Of a stretch of DNA of 64,000 nucleotides, positions 63,974 through 64,000 are shown piece by piece (within the stretch, counting starts at the first letter, position 1; every line of letters begins with the position of its first letter). Made by a program: the position numbers and the translations under genes. Below the pieces are notes generated by a model. It saw only the letters and a program-made list of their open reading frames with translations, was not told the DNA's origin and ran no database searches. Origin of the DNA: JBMNMS01 sp050953445 (lineage in GTDB: Bacteria; Bacillota; Clostridia; Peptostreptococcales; Anaerovoracaceae); assembly GCA_050953445.1 (NCBI GenBank), contig JBMNMS010000001.1, forward strand, positions 744,001 to 808,000, written 5' to 3'.

Positions 63974-64000
63974 CAATATATATAAAACTTATGCTCAAAA

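Noticed and set aside
1..64000. CRISPR arrays, insertion sequences, prophage or integrase genes
   Set aside because: No spaced direct repeats, transposase or integrase motifs were seen; the only protein repeats are the heptads in the MMPL partner.

Overview
The window looks like the replication-origin region of a low-to-mid GC anaerobic Bacillota, most likely class Clostridia or a relative. Pointers are pyruvate:ferredoxin oxidoreductase, ptb-buk for butyryl phosphate metabolism, a Hyf-type membrane complex, SLH/CAP-domain exported proteins, split transketolase, and a dnaA-dnaN-recF / rpmH-rnpA-yidC-jag-mnmEG-rsmG-noc-parAB core. The genus cannot be named from the sequence. Coding strand switches at about 44-46 kb: genes to the left are mostly on the minus strand and genes to the right almost all on the plus strand, as expected for two leading strands leaving oriC.

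Left arm. 0-3.2 kb: an orphan LuxR-type regulator with a degenerate receiver precedes two small exported proteins with SipW-type signal segments and a long SipW-like signal peptidase. 3.3-4.5 kb: an SLH+CAP exported protein. 4.7-12.3 kb: six genes for a Hyf/complex I-like membrane complex whose large subunit has lost all four NiFe-binding cysteines, so it belongs with the Ehr (energy-converting hydrogenase-related) complexes rather than true hydrogenases. 12.5-18.3 kb: DUF503, a PaaK/CapK-like adenylating enzyme, buk, ptb, a sodium:solute symporter and a TetR regulator. 18.4-23.2 kb (plus strand): an MMPL exporter, its heptad-repeat partner and two small proteins. 23.3-26.9 kb: PFOR. 27.1-30.4 kb (plus strand): a sorbosone-dehydrogenase-like beta-propeller, small proteins and a stalk/PepSY exported protein. 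Then tRNA-Arg, galE, a MoeA-like protein, alr, a metal-site-less amidohydrolase homologue, mntP, an HD protein, split transketolase, trpS, gyrA and gyrB.

Origin. The gyrB-dnaA gap holds scattered DnaA boxes. The dnaA-dnaN gap holds two perfect tandem DnaA boxes, a short GC patch, DnaA-trios and an AT tract, the layout of the Bacillus subtilis unwinding element. dnaA-dnaN-recF points toward rpmH, whereas in most Bacillota dnaA and rpmH diverge. One inversion of the dnaA-dnaN-recF block explains this. A single parS lies between noc and parA, and one perfect Noc-binding site lies 41 kb away inside the Ehr small-subunit gene.

Right arm. rpmH (perfect sigma-A promoter), rnpA, yidD, yidC, jag, mnmE, mnmG, rsmG, noc, parA, parB, a convergent rnhA, then an exported protein followed by walH-, walI- and walJ-like genes, htrA and rlmH. 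The walR and walK genes that normally head this last cluster are absent. No CRISPR array, prophage or insertion sequence was recognised.
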